From Streptomyces sp. NBC_00448 (GTDB taxonomy: Bacteria; Actinomycetota; Actinomycetes; Streptomycetales; Streptomycetaceae): a DNA stretch of 64,000 nucleotides. The position numbers and the translations under genes were made by a program. Shown here piece by piece: positions 53,017 to 60,651 of the stretch (position 1 is its first letter; each line of letters starts with the position of its first letter). The notes under the pieces were generated by a model. That model was not told the DNA's origin, did no database searches, and worked only from the letters and a program-made list of their open reading frames with translations. The stretch lies in NCBI RefSeq assembly GCF_036014115.1, contig NZ_CP107913.1:5520001-5584000 (forward strand), read 5' to 3'.

Positions 53017-53924
53017 TGACGGAGACGACGACACCTGAGACGCCGGCCGAGACGCCGGCCGAGACGGCAGCAGAGGCCCCGGCCGAGCCGGCACCCGTGA
53101 CGGCCGCCCCCGAACCGTCCGAACCGCCCGCGCCGCCCATGCCGCCGGCCGCACCGCCGTTCGTGCCGCGGCCGCCCAGGCGGAAGCTGCGGGCCGCGAT
53201 CCGGTGGACCGCCGCCGTGCTGGTCTTCGCCGCGCTCGGCGGGGCGGCGACGTACGCCGTGACGCAGCCGGAGCGGACGAAGATCCCCGGGCTCAAGACA
53301 CCCGACGACGGCCGCTGGGCGTATCCGCCGATCGCGCTGCCGAAGCTTCCCTCGGGCAAGCCGCGCCCGCTGGTCTCGGCCAACCCCTCCGGCGCGCACT
53401 ACGCCGACGAGCGGTCGCTCCTGCTGCCGCTGCCCGAACAGGCCGTGCCGGACCGCTCCTTCCCCGGCACGACCGGGTGGCTGCCGACCGCGGCCTACCA
53501 GAAGCGGTACGACTTCGGCCTCCCGGACGTCGCGCGCGACGCCGACCTCGCGCTGCGCGCCGACGCGGTGCGGCACATCGCCGCCCGCGCCTGGACCATG
53601 CCCGACGGCACCAGGACCGAGGTCTACCTGGTGCAGTTCCTCACCACCGGGTACCGCGTCGTCTACTTCGACGGCATGGCGGGCGTCTCGGTCAGGGGCG
53701 CACTCGACACCGTCGAGGACCTCAAGGTGCAGTCCCCGTCGATCCCGCGGGCGGTCGCCGTGACCGCCCAGGCCGAGCTGAAGTCGAGCGGGGACACCTC
53801 GACCCGTTTCGCGATGCTCAACGCGGGCGACACGTTCGCCCTGGTGGTGCAGACCCGCAAGGGCCCGCTGCCCGCGGTGCCCTTCCACCAGACGGTCCGC
53901 CTGCAGGCCCAGTTGCTTGGCTGA
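53016..53924 (+). CDS. Membrane-anchored hypothetical protein 4 of paralogue cassette
   Basis: 302 residues. Starts MTETTTPETPAETPAETAAE, with a helix (AIRWTAAVLVFAALGGAATYA) and an outer domain beginning GAHYADERSLLLPLPEQAVP. Middle strand TRTEVYLVQFLTTGYRVVYF. It shares the domain order and start pattern of the three preceding proteins. ATG 53016 shares one base with the previous stop. A hairpin terminator follows its stop directly. Confidence 0.75.
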   Translation: MTETTTPETPAETPAETAAEAPAEPAPVTAAPEPSEPPAPPMPPAAPPFVPRPPRRKLRAAIRWTAAVLVFAALGGAATYAVTQPERTKIPGLKTPDDGRWAYPPIALPKLPSGKPRPLVSANPSGAHYADERSLLLPLPEQAVPDRSFPGTTGWLPTAAYQKRYDFGLPDVARDADLALRADAVRHIAARAWTMPDGTRTEVYLVQFLTTGYRVVYFDGMAGVSVRGALDTVEDLKVQSPSIPRAVAVTAQAELKSSGDTSTRFAMLNAGDTFALVVQTRKGPLPAVPFHQTVRLQAQLLG

Positions 53925-53928
53925 GCCA

Positions 53929-53957
53929 CCACGGGCGCGGCCTGGCCGCGCCCGTGG
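53929..53957 (+). terminator. Hairpin terminator of the paralogue cassette
   Basis: CCACGGGCGCGG (53929-53940) pairs with CCGCGCCCGTGG (53946-53957), a 12-bp stem around a 5-base loop, four bases after the last stop. Confidence 0.85.
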
Positions 53958-54040
53958 CAGGGCCGCGCACTAGACTTGCCCGCGGTTCGTGCCGTACCCG
54001 CGCGCGGACCTGCACCGTCTGCCGCCCGAGGAGCCCCTCC

Positions 54041-54145
54041 GTGGAAATCCAGTACTACTTCGACGCCCTGCTCGTCCTGGTCTGCCTGGGCGTCGCCGCG
54101 TTCGCGCTCTACGCGGTGAAGAAGCTGTACCAGGGCCAGCGCTGA
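54041..54145 (+). CDS. 34-residue single-helix membrane protein
   Basis: Begins VEIQYYFDALLVLVCLGVAA, continues FALYAVKKLYQ and ends GQR: one membrane helix with a basic C-terminus. GTG 54041 has GAGGAG eight bases upstream. It lies one base before the nitrobindin gene and may be coupled to it. Function unknown. Confidence 0.75.
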   Translation: MEIQYYFDALLVLVCLGVAAFALYAVKKLYQGQR

Positions 54146-54146
54146 C

Positions 54147-54710
54147 ATGATCGAGATCCCCTCCGACCTGCACCCGACGCTGGTCCCGCTCGCCTTCCTG
54201 CTGGGGCGCTGGACCGGGGCGGGCGTGCACGACTTCCCCGGCGCCGAGAAGTGCAACTTCGGGCAGGAGGTCGCCTTCACCCACGACGGCCGGCCGTTCC
54301 TGGAGTACACCTCGCACACCTGGGTGCTGGACGAGGAGGGCCGCAAGGTCAGGCCGCTGGAGTCCGAGACCGGCTACTGGCGGATCGACGCCGAGCGCAA
54401 GGTGGACGTGACCACCACCCGCGACGAGGGCGTCGTCGAGATCTGGACCGGCGAGCTGGCCGACGGCAAGCCGCAGATCGACCTGGTCACGGACGCGGTG
54501 GCGCGGCTGCCGGTCGCCCCCGCGTACAGCGGCGGCAAGCGGCTCTACGGGTACGTCAACAGCGACCTGATGTGGGTCGGCGAGAAGGCCACCCCCGAGG
54601 TGCCGCTGCGCGCGTACATGTCCGCGCACCTGAAGAAGGTGGTGGACCCCAAGGAGTGGGCCGCCGATGTGAAGGACCTTCCCGACGACGGAATCGCCTT
54701 CTTCAAGTAG
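54147..54710 (+). CDS. Nitrobindin-like heme-binding beta-barrel (FABP family)
   Basis: 187 residues. The early motif LLGRWTGAGVHDFPG is the nitrobindin G-x-W-x-G-x-G signature, followed by alternating strands that build a beta-barrel, and a C-terminal segment YMSAHLKKV with a His that could ligate heme iron. Such proteins bind heme and react with NO or peroxynitrite. It precedes nur by 19 bases. Confidence 0.88.
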   Translation: MIEIPSDLHPTLVPLAFLLGRWTGAGVHDFPGAEKCNFGQEVAFTHDGRPFLEYTSHTWVLDEEGRKVRPLESETGYWRIDAERKVDVTTTRDEGVVEIWTGELADGKPQIDLVTDAVARLPVAPAYSGGKRLYGYVNSDLMWVGEKATPEVPLRAYMSAHLKKVVDPKEWAADVKDLPDDGIAFFK

Positions 54711-54729
54711 GCGTACCTACACTGGCCCT

Positions 54730-55164
54730 GTGGCGAGCACTGACTGGAAGAGCGATCTGCGGCAGCGCGGGTACCGGCTGACCCCGCAGCGCGAGCTTGT
54801 CCTGGAGGCCGTCGACGCCCTCGACCACGCGACGCCCGAGGGCATCCTGTGCGAGGTGCGCAAGACCGCCTCCGGGATCAACATCTCCACGGTCTACCGG
54901 ACCCTGGAGCTGCTGGAGGAACTGGGCCTGGTCAACCACGCCCACCTGGGCCACGGCGCCCCCACCTACCACCTCGCCGACCGGTACGACCACATGCACC
55001 TGGTCTGCCGGGACTGCGACCGGGTGACCGAGGCCGACGTGAGCTTCGCGGCCCCGCTCAAGGACGGGCTGCGCGCGGAGTTCGGCTTCGAGACGGACAT
55101 GAAGCACTTCGCGATCTTCGGCCGCTGCCGGGACTGCGCCCGCAAGGCCGCGCAGGAAAGCTAG
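54730..55164 (+). CDS. nur: Nickel-responsive Fur-family regulator Nur
   Basis: 144 residues. Winged helix with TASGINISTVYRTLELLEEL for recognition. The Zn site is Cys93/Cys96 and Cys133/Cys136. The nickel site His70, His72 and His126 is present (NHAHLGHG, DMKHFAIFG). In the M-site, His33, His88 and His90 remain, but position 86 is Tyr where Nur has His. It represses superoxide dismutase and nickel-uptake genes in S. coelicolor (recalled). GTG 54730 follows TACACT (54718-54723) by six bases, so the mRNA is likely leaderless. Confidence 0.93.
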   Translation: MASTDWKSDLRQRGYRLTPQRELVLEAVDALDHATPEGILCEVRKTASGINISTVYRTLELLEELGLVNHAHLGHGAPTYHLADRYDHMHLVCRDCDRVTEADVSFAAPLKDGLRAEFGFETDMKHFAIFGRCRDCARKAAQES

Positions 55165-55182
55165 CGCCGTACGCTTGACCGC

Positions 55183-56163
55183 ATGAACAAGAGCCCTTTG
55201 CTGTCGCTGCCCGGCGCCGTCCCCGCAGAAGGCCCTGACGAAGGCGTCGCCGCCCACTACGGCGACCTGTTCCGCGAGCAGCGCGCGCTCGCGGACGGCA
55301 CCGGTTTCGTGGACCTGTCGCACCGCGGAGTCGTCACCGTCAGCGGGGCGGACCGGCTCTCCTGGCTGCACCTGCTGCTCACCCAGCACGTCGAGCAGCT
55401 CCCGCCGCACCAGGCCACCGAGGCACTGATCCTGTCCGCGCACGGCCACATCGAGCACGCCCTGTACCTGGTCGACGACGGCACCACCACATGGATGCAC
55501 GTCGAACCCGGCAGCCAGGAGGCGCTGATCGCCTACCTGGAGAGCATGAAGTTCTTCTACCGGGTCGAAGTCGCCGACGCCACCGACCAGTACGCGGTGG
55601 TGTACCTGCCGGCCGGTTCGATCGCCCAGGTGCCCACCGAGTGGGCGGTGCGCGAGACGCCGTACGGCCGCGACGTGTTCGTGCCGCGCGACAAGCTGGA
55701 GGGCTTCACGGCCACGGCGGGTCCCGCGGCCGGAGTGCTCGCCCACGAGGCGCTGCGAATCGAGGCGCACCGGCCGCGGGTGGGCCTGGAGACCGATCAC
55801 CGTACGATCCCGCACGAGCTGGGGTGGCTGGAGAGCGCGGTGCACCTGCAGAAGGGGTGCTACCGGGGCCAGGAGACCGTCGCCCGCGTGCACAACCTGG
55901 GGCGGCCGCCGCGCCGCCTCGTCTTCCTCCACCTCGACGGCAGCGAGGTGCGGCTGCCGGCCCACGGCGCTCCCGTGCGCGTCGCCGTCGAAGGCGCCGA
56001 CCCCGCCGAGGGCCGCGCGATCGGCTTCGTCACCTCTTCCGCCCGGCACTGGGAACTGGGCCCCATCGCCCTCGCCCTGGTCAAGCGGAACACCCCGGAG
56101 CACGCGACGCTGATCGCCGACGAGAACACCGCGGCGGCCCAGGAGACGGTGGTCGCGCCGTAG
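55183..56163 (+). CDS. ygfZ: YgfZ/GcvT-like folate-binding protein
   Basis: 326 residues with the fold of the glycine-cleavage T-protein. The YgfZ signature KGCYRGQETVAR is present near residue 225, with the redox-active Cys. It supports Fe-S cluster assembly in a folate-dependent way. It starts 18 bases after nur and may share its transcript. Confidence 0.92.
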   Translation: MNKSPLLSLPGAVPAEGPDEGVAAHYGDLFREQRALADGTGFVDLSHRGVVTVSGADRLSWLHLLLTQHVEQLPPHQATEALILSAHGHIEHALYLVDDGTTTWMHVEPGSQEALIAYLESMKFFYRVEVADATDQYAVVYLPAGSIAQVPTEWAVRETPYGRDVFVPRDKLEGFTATAGPAAGVLAHEALRIEAHRPRVGLETDHRTIPHELGWLESAVHLQKGCYRGQETVARVHNLGRPPRRLVFLHLDGSEVRLPAHGAPVRVAVEGADPAEGRAIGFVTSSARHWELGPIALALVKRNTPEHATLIADENTAAAQETVVAP

Positions 56164-56180
56164 CCGCGCCGGCAGTGCGG

Positions 56181-56226
56181 TCCACGGCCCGCCCGCGCAC
56201 CGCGAGGTCCGGGGGCGGGCCGTGGA
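56181..56226. terminator. Bidirectional hairpin terminator
   Basis: TCCACGGCCCGCCC (56181-56194) pairs with GGGCGGGCCGTGGA (56213-56226), 14 bp perfect with an 18-base loop, between ygfZ and dtd. Confidence 0.85.
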
Positions 56227-56241
56227 TCTCCGGGCGGACGG

Positions 56242-56667
56242 TCAGAGGTCGAGAACGACCGTGAAGGGCCCGTCGTTGGTGAGGGAGAGCTTCATGTCGG
56301 CGCCGAAGACCCCGGTGGCGACGGTCGCGCCGAGCCCGCGCAGTTGCGCGACCACCTCGTCGACGAGGGGCTCGGCGACGGCGCCGGGCGCGGCCGCGTT
56401 CCACGTGGGCCGGCGCCCCTTCCGGGCGTCACCGTAAAGCGTGAACTGGCTCACCACGAGCAGCGGCCCGTCGACGTCGGAGCAGGACCGCTCCTCGGGC
56501 AGAATCCGCAGGCTCCACAGCTTGCGGGCGAGTGCCGCCGCCTTCTCCTTCGTGTCGTCGTGCGTCACACCGACCAGGACGCACAGTCCCGGTCCCTGGA
56601 TGGCGCCGACGGTCTCCCCGTCGACGACGACCTTCGCTTCGCTCACCCGTTGGGCCACCGCTCGCAT
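56242..56667 (-). CDS. dtd: D-aminoacyl-tRNA deacylase
   Basis: 141 residues. Removes D-amino acids from mischarged tRNA, protecting translation. The family motif SQFTLYGD and the Gly-cis-Pro region NDGPFTVVLDL are both intact; the N-terminus MRAVAQRVSEAKVVVDGE is typical. ATG 56667 is chosen because upstream sequence does not belong to the family. It is divergent from rsiG. Confidence 0.95.
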   Translation of the reverse strand: MRAVAQRVSEAKVVVDGETVGAIQGPGLCVLVGVTHDDTKEKAAALARKLWSLRILPEERSCSDVDGPLLVVSQFTLYGDARKGRRPTWNAAAPGAVAEPLVDEVVAQLRGLGATVATGVFGADMKLSLTNDGPFTVVLDL

Positions 56668-56993
56668 GCCCTCATTGTCGCGGGTCGCGGCGGCCGTACC
56701 CCACACGGGTGAGAGCCACGCGACGAGGCGGCGGCGTACGCCCGGTCGGCGGGGTCGCACAACTGTTGTGACGGCCGTTCGGGTGCAGAGTCGCTGCGGG
56801 GTGCCAGCGGCAGATGGCAGCATCAAAGCCGGGAGGGGCGTGCGGCACGCCCGGAGGGGACGACAGGTATGACCAGATCCGGCGCCGGAGAGACATCCGG
56901 CACCGCGCGACGGGCGCTGTCCGTGGCACCCGGCTTCGCCGTATCGAGGGCCGCCGCGTCCGCGGCGCATCGCACAGCAGGAAGGGCCAACCC
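56668..56993. promoter_or_regulatory. dtd-rsiG intergenic region with palindrome
   Basis: 326 bases. CACAACTGTTGTG at 56758-56770 is a perfect 13-base palindrome and a candidate operator. A TTGTGA inside it could serve as -35 for rsiG, but no convincing -10 follows. A GGAAGGG ribosome site lies just before the rsiG ATG. No gene is present. Confidence 0.55.
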
Positions 56994-57650
56994 ATGCTGA
57001 AGGCCGACGCTACCGGCCCACTGCGACCGCCCGCACCGCGCGGTCCGCTCGCCGATCCGCCCGCGCCCGACCTGGGCGGGATGGACCTGGCGGCGCTGCG
57101 CACCCTGCGCCGTGAGGCGCAGCGGGAGGAGGCGGACCTGTCGTACCTGCGGCGGATGCTGCACGGGCGGATCGACATCCTGCGTGCCGAACTGGCCCGG
57201 CGCGGCGGCCCGGAGGCGCCTGCCGCGGATGCGGTGGAGGGCGCCGCGGGCGGTGGCGGCTCAACCGGGGGCAGGTCGGCCGGGGGCAGAGCGGTTGCCG
57301 GCGGGGCGGCCGGCGCGGGCGGGCCCGTGGTGGACCGGCTCTCGGAGATCCTGGCCGACGGGCCGTCGCGGGTGCGCTCCTCCGCACGGCACGTCACGCT
57401 CGGCACGCCGTTGACCGAGCGGGTGCGGCTGCTCGCCGAGGAGATGCTCTCCGAGGTGGAACTGTCCGACCTCGACGCCCGTACCGACCCCGAACTGCAC
57501 GCGGCGATGGCCCGGTTGGCCGGTCACGAGCAGCAGGTCTCGCGCCGCCGCCACACGCTCCAGCAGACCGTGGACGGCTGCTCGGCGGAGATCACCCGGC
57601 GCTATCGGGCGGGCGAGGCGCATGTGGAGGACCTGCTGGCGGAGGGCTGA
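56994..57650 (+). CDS. rsiG: RsiG, c-di-GMP-dependent anti-sigma factor of WhiG
   Basis: 218 residues. Two long helices form an antiparallel coiled coil that binds c-di-GMP and sequesters the sporulation sigma factor WhiG. The motif E-x3-S-x2-R-x3-Q-x3-D occurs in helix 2 as Glu179, Ser183, Arg186, Gln190, Asp194, complete. In helix 1 it reads Glu46, Ser50, Arg53, His57, Asp61, so the fourth residue is His instead of Gln. A Gly-rich linker (about 84-110) joins the halves. ATG 56994 has GGAAGGG upstream. Presence of this gene indicates a sporulating streptomycete. Confidence 0.9.
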   Translation: MLKADATGPLRPPAPRGPLADPPAPDLGGMDLAALRTLRREAQREEADLSYLRRMLHGRIDILRAELARRGGPEAPAADAVEGAAGGGGSTGGRSAGGRAVAGGAAGAGGPVVDRLSEILADGPSRVRSSARHVTLGTPLTERVRLLAEEMLSEVELSDLDARTDPELHAAMARLAGHEQQVSRRRHTLQQTVDGCSAEITRRYRAGEAHVEDLLAEG

Positions 57651-57797
57651 CGTACCGGCGCCCGGGCGGTCCGCGCCGGTTCGGTCCGGGGCCTGCCGGG
57701 GTGCGCCGGTCCACGCCGGTGCAGGCCGGTGCAGGCCGGCCCGTCCGGGCGGATATTCGTGTGCGGGGCGCGGAGCGGCGCGCATATGGTGCCGGGC

Positions 57798-59066
57798 ATG
57801 ACTGCTGAGATCCGCACCCTCGAAGAGTCCGATGTCGCCGACTGGGTGCGGGCGCAGTACGCGGGCTTCCACCTCGGGCCGTCGGTCGACGCGGAGATGG
57901 TGGCGACCCGCCGCTCGCTGATCGACCTGAGCCGGTCCCGGGGGGCGTTCGACCGGGGCCGCTGCGTGGCGACCTTCCGCAGCATGCCCCGGGAGCTGAC
58001 GGTGCCGGGCGGCGCGGCGGTGCCCGCGTCGGCGGTCACCAACGTCTCGGTGACCGCCACCCACCGCCGGCGCGGGCTGGCCGGGCGGATGATGGCCGCG
58101 GACATCGCCGACGCCAGGGAGCGCGGGGACGTGGTGTCGATCCTGATCGCCGCCGAGTACCCGATCTACGGCCGGTTCGGCTTCGGCCCGGCGACCTGGG
58201 TGACGAACTGGGAGGTCGATGTGGCGCGGGCCGCGCTCGACCACCGCTACGCCGGGCCGGACGACGGCGGCCGGGTGGACATGGCCACCTTGGCGGAGTT
58301 GGGCGAAGTCGGTCCCGCGCTGCACGACCGGGTCAGGGCGACGACCCCGGGCGCGATCGACCGGCCGCCGCTGTGGTGGCGGCGGACCACCGGCGAGGTG
58401 CGGCTGCCGGAGTGGAAGGAGCGGTACTGCGCGCTCTACCGCGGCCCGGACGGCGAGGTCGACGGGTTCGTCCTCTGGGACGTGCAGGACCATCACTGGC
58501 CGGGGAAGCTGCCGCGGGCGGAGCTCACGGTCTCGGACCTGATCGCGGCCACCCCGGCCGCCGAGCAGGCGCTGTGGCGGTTCCTGCTCTCGATGGACTG
58601 GATCACCCGGATCACGTCCGGGTACCGCGCGCCCGACGACATCATGCCGCTGCTGCTGGGCGACCCGCGCGCGGCCCGCCCCGAGGCGTACGCCGACTTC
58701 ATGTGGCTGCGGGTGCTGGACACCCCGGCCGCGCTCACCGCCCGCCGCTACGAGGGCGCCGCCACCGGCCTGGTGCTCCAGGTCCACGACGAGGTGCGCG
58801 ACGGCGACCGGACCGTGGCGGGCCCCGCCGCCGGCCGCTTCCTGCTGGAGACCGACGACAAGGGGGCCGCCTCCTGCACCCCCTCGACGGCGCCGGCCGA
58901 CCTGTCGCTGTCGGCCGCCGACCTCGGCTGCCTGTACCTCGGCGACGAGTCCGCGGTCCGGCTGGCCGTGCTCGGCCGGATCACCGAGCACCGCGCGCAG
59001 GCGGCCCGAGCCGCGGACATCCTCTTCCGTACCCCGCGCCGCCCTTGGTGCCCGGACGTCTTCTGA
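57798..59066 (+). CDS. Eis-like GNAT acetyltransferase
   Basis: 422 residues. Eis-type protein: N-terminal GNAT with VSVTATHRRRGLAGRMMAAD (acetyl-CoA loop) and EYPIYGRFGFGPA, a second degenerate GNAT-like half, and a C-terminal SCP2-like domain. The final residue is Phe (PWCPDVF), whose carboxylate acts as general base in Eis. Such enzymes acetylate aminoglycosides or proteins. ATG 57798 is chosen; upstream is a short repeat of CCGGTGCAGG type. Confidence 0.88.
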   Translation: MTAEIRTLEESDVADWVRAQYAGFHLGPSVDAEMVATRRSLIDLSRSRGAFDRGRCVATFRSMPRELTVPGGAAVPASAVTNVSVTATHRRRGLAGRMMAADIADARERGDVVSILIAAEYPIYGRFGFGPATWVTNWEVDVARAALDHRYAGPDDGGRVDMATLAELGEVGPALHDRVRATTPGAIDRPPLWWRRTTGEVRLPEWKERYCALYRGPDGEVDGFVLWDVQDHHWPGKLPRAELTVSDLIAATPAAEQALWRFLLSMDWITRITSGYRAPDDIMPLLLGDPRAARPEAYADFMWLRVLDTPAALTARRYEGAATGLVLQVHDEVRDGDRTVAGPAAGRFLLETDDKGAASCTPSTAPADLSLSAADLGCLYLGDESAVRLAVLGRITEHRAQAARAADILFRTPRRPWCPDVF

Positions 59067-59090
59067 CCGCCTGACGCGGAACCTTCCGAC

Positions 59091-59114
59091 CCGCCGGCGG
59101 CACCGCGCCGGCGG
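59091..59114. terminator. Hairpin between convergent acetyltransferase genes
   Basis: CCGCCGGCG (59091-59099) pairs with CGCCGGCGG (59106-59114) around a 6-base loop. Confidence 0.6.
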
Positions 59115-59144
59115 CCCGGGCGTCGTGGCGCGGCTGCCGGTGGG

Positions 59145-59555
59145 CTACTGGCGGCCGAGGGACATCCACTTCGACGGGTCGGCGAGCGGTTCGAAGCCGA
59201 GCTTCGCGTAGACGCCGTGCGCGTCGGCGGTCGCCAGCATGACGCGGCGCACGTCGTACGGCGCGAGGTGGTCGCGGACGGCGGCGACCAGGGCGGTGCC
59301 GAGGCCGTTGCCGCGGGCGGCCGGGTCGACGAACACGTCGCAGAGCCAGGCGAACGTGGCGAGGTCGGTGACGACGCGGGCGTATCCGTGCTGCTCTCCG
59401 GTGGTCTCGTGGTACGCCCCGAAGTTGAGGGAGCCGGACATCGCGGCCTGCTGCTTGTCGAGGGAACGTCCCTTCGCCCAATACGAGTCGACGGACAGCC
59501 ACTGGTGGATGCGGGGGACGTCGAGGCGGGCCGGATCGGCGGAGATCTCATACAT
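59145..59555 (-). CDS. GNAT-family acetyltransferase
   Basis: 136 residues. DVFVDPAARGNGLGTALVAAV holds the acetyl-CoA loop, followed by RRVMLATADAHGVYAKLGFEPL, the motif B. The early HQWLSVDSYWAKG pattern is common in streptomycete GNATs of unknown substrate. ATG 59555 lacks a clear ribosome site but follows TACGCT by seven bases, so it may be leaderless; an earlier ATG at 59597 is less likely. Confidence 0.87.
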   Translation of the reverse strand: MYEISADPARLDVPRIHQWLSVDSYWAKGRSLDKQQAAMSGSLNFGAYHETTGEQHGYARVVTDLATFAWLCDVFVDPAARGNGLGTALVAAVRDHLAPYDVRRVMLATADAHGVYAKLGFEPLADPSKWMSLGRQ

Positions 59556-59639
59556 GGCCGGAAGCGTAGAGCTGCTTAAGAGTTCCGTGCACGACATTTA
59601 ACTGGACCTTGCGACGACCTGCGGCGCAGACTCGCAGAC

Positions 59640-60566
59640 ATGATCCACGTACCGCTGATCACGCCGTTCGGGCCGGACGGCCGGGTCGACCTCGCCGCGC
59701 TGGAGCGCCTCGGGCACGACCTGCTGGAGGCGGGGGCCGGCGGTCTGGTCGCCCTCGGCACCACTGCGGAGGCCGCCGCGCTCGAACCGGACGAGCGGGC
59801 CGCGGTCACCGCCGCCGTCGGCCGGATCTGCCGTGCGCACGGCGCCCGCTTCACCGTGGGGGTGGGCGGTGCCGGCTCCACCCGGCGTGCCGCCCGCGAG
59901 GTGGCCGCCCTCGCCGGGCTTCCCGAGGTGCCCGACGCCGCGCTCGTCACCGTCCCCTCCTTCACCCGGCCGGGCGAGGCCGGGGTGCTCGCCCACTTCC
60001 GCGAGGTCGCCGCCGCGAGCCCGGTGCCGGTGCTGATCTACCACGTCCCCTACCGCACCGGGCAGCCGCTCTCCGCCGCCGCCCTCGTCGCCCTCGCGGC
60101 GATCCCCGGGGTGGCGGGTGTGAAGTACGCGGCGGGCGAGATCACCGCGGAGACCGTCGCCCTTCTCGCGTCGGCGCCCGAGGGCTTCGAGGTGCTGGCC
60201 GGCGACGACGTCTTCGCGCCCGCGCTGCTGGCGCTCGGCGCCCAGGGCGCCATCCTGGCCTCGGCGCACCTGGCGACCCGGGAGTGGGCGGCGCTCGCCG
60301 CGGCGGACCCCGGCGCCGGTGACGCATCCGGCGGGCGCGGGCTGTCGGCGCTGGCCGCCGCCGTCTTCAGCGAGCCGAACCCGGCCGTGGTGAAGGCCGT
60401 CCTGCACGCGCGGGGCCGCATCCCGACGCCGGACGTACGGCTGCCGCTGCTCCCGGCGAGCCCGTCGGCGGTGGCCGCGGCGCTCACGGCCCTCGCGGCG
60501 GTGGAGGGCGCCCCGCGGGGAGCCGGAGTCGCGGCCGCCGCCGGCCCCGGCCGTCTCGCCCCGTGA
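59640..60566 (+). CDS. DapA-like dihydrodipicolinate synthase/N-acetylneuraminate lyase family
   Basis: 308 residues. TIM-barrel aldolase. The Schiff-base Lys162 (GVKYAAG) and the catalytic Tyr134 (LIYHVPYRTG) are present; the GTTAEAAALEPDER segment is the substrate carboxylate loop. It stands 85 bases before asd, whose product is the DapA substrate, which supports a lysine-pathway role. Divergence (GTTAEA rather than GTTGES) leaves other members such as KDG aldolases possible. ATG 59640 has a weak ribosome site. Confidence 0.82.
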   Translation: MIHVPLITPFGPDGRVDLAALERLGHDLLEAGAGGLVALGTTAEAAALEPDERAAVTAAVGRICRAHGARFTVGVGGAGSTRRAAREVAALAGLPEVPDAALVTVPSFTRPGEAGVLAHFREVAAASPVPVLIYHVPYRTGQPLSAAALVALAAIPGVAGVKYAAGEITAETVALLASAPEGFEVLAGDDVFAPALLALGAQGAILASAHLATREWAALAAADPGAGDASGGRGLSALAAAVFSEPNPAVVKAVLHARGRIPTPDVRLPLLPASPSAVAAALTALAAVEGAPRGAGVAAAAGPGRLAP

Positions 60567-60651
60567 AATCGAGCCGCGCCCCACGCCCGGGCCGGGGGAT
60601 ACTCGAAACGGACGGGCACCCCCAGACAGGCATGATCGGAGAGATACCGCA

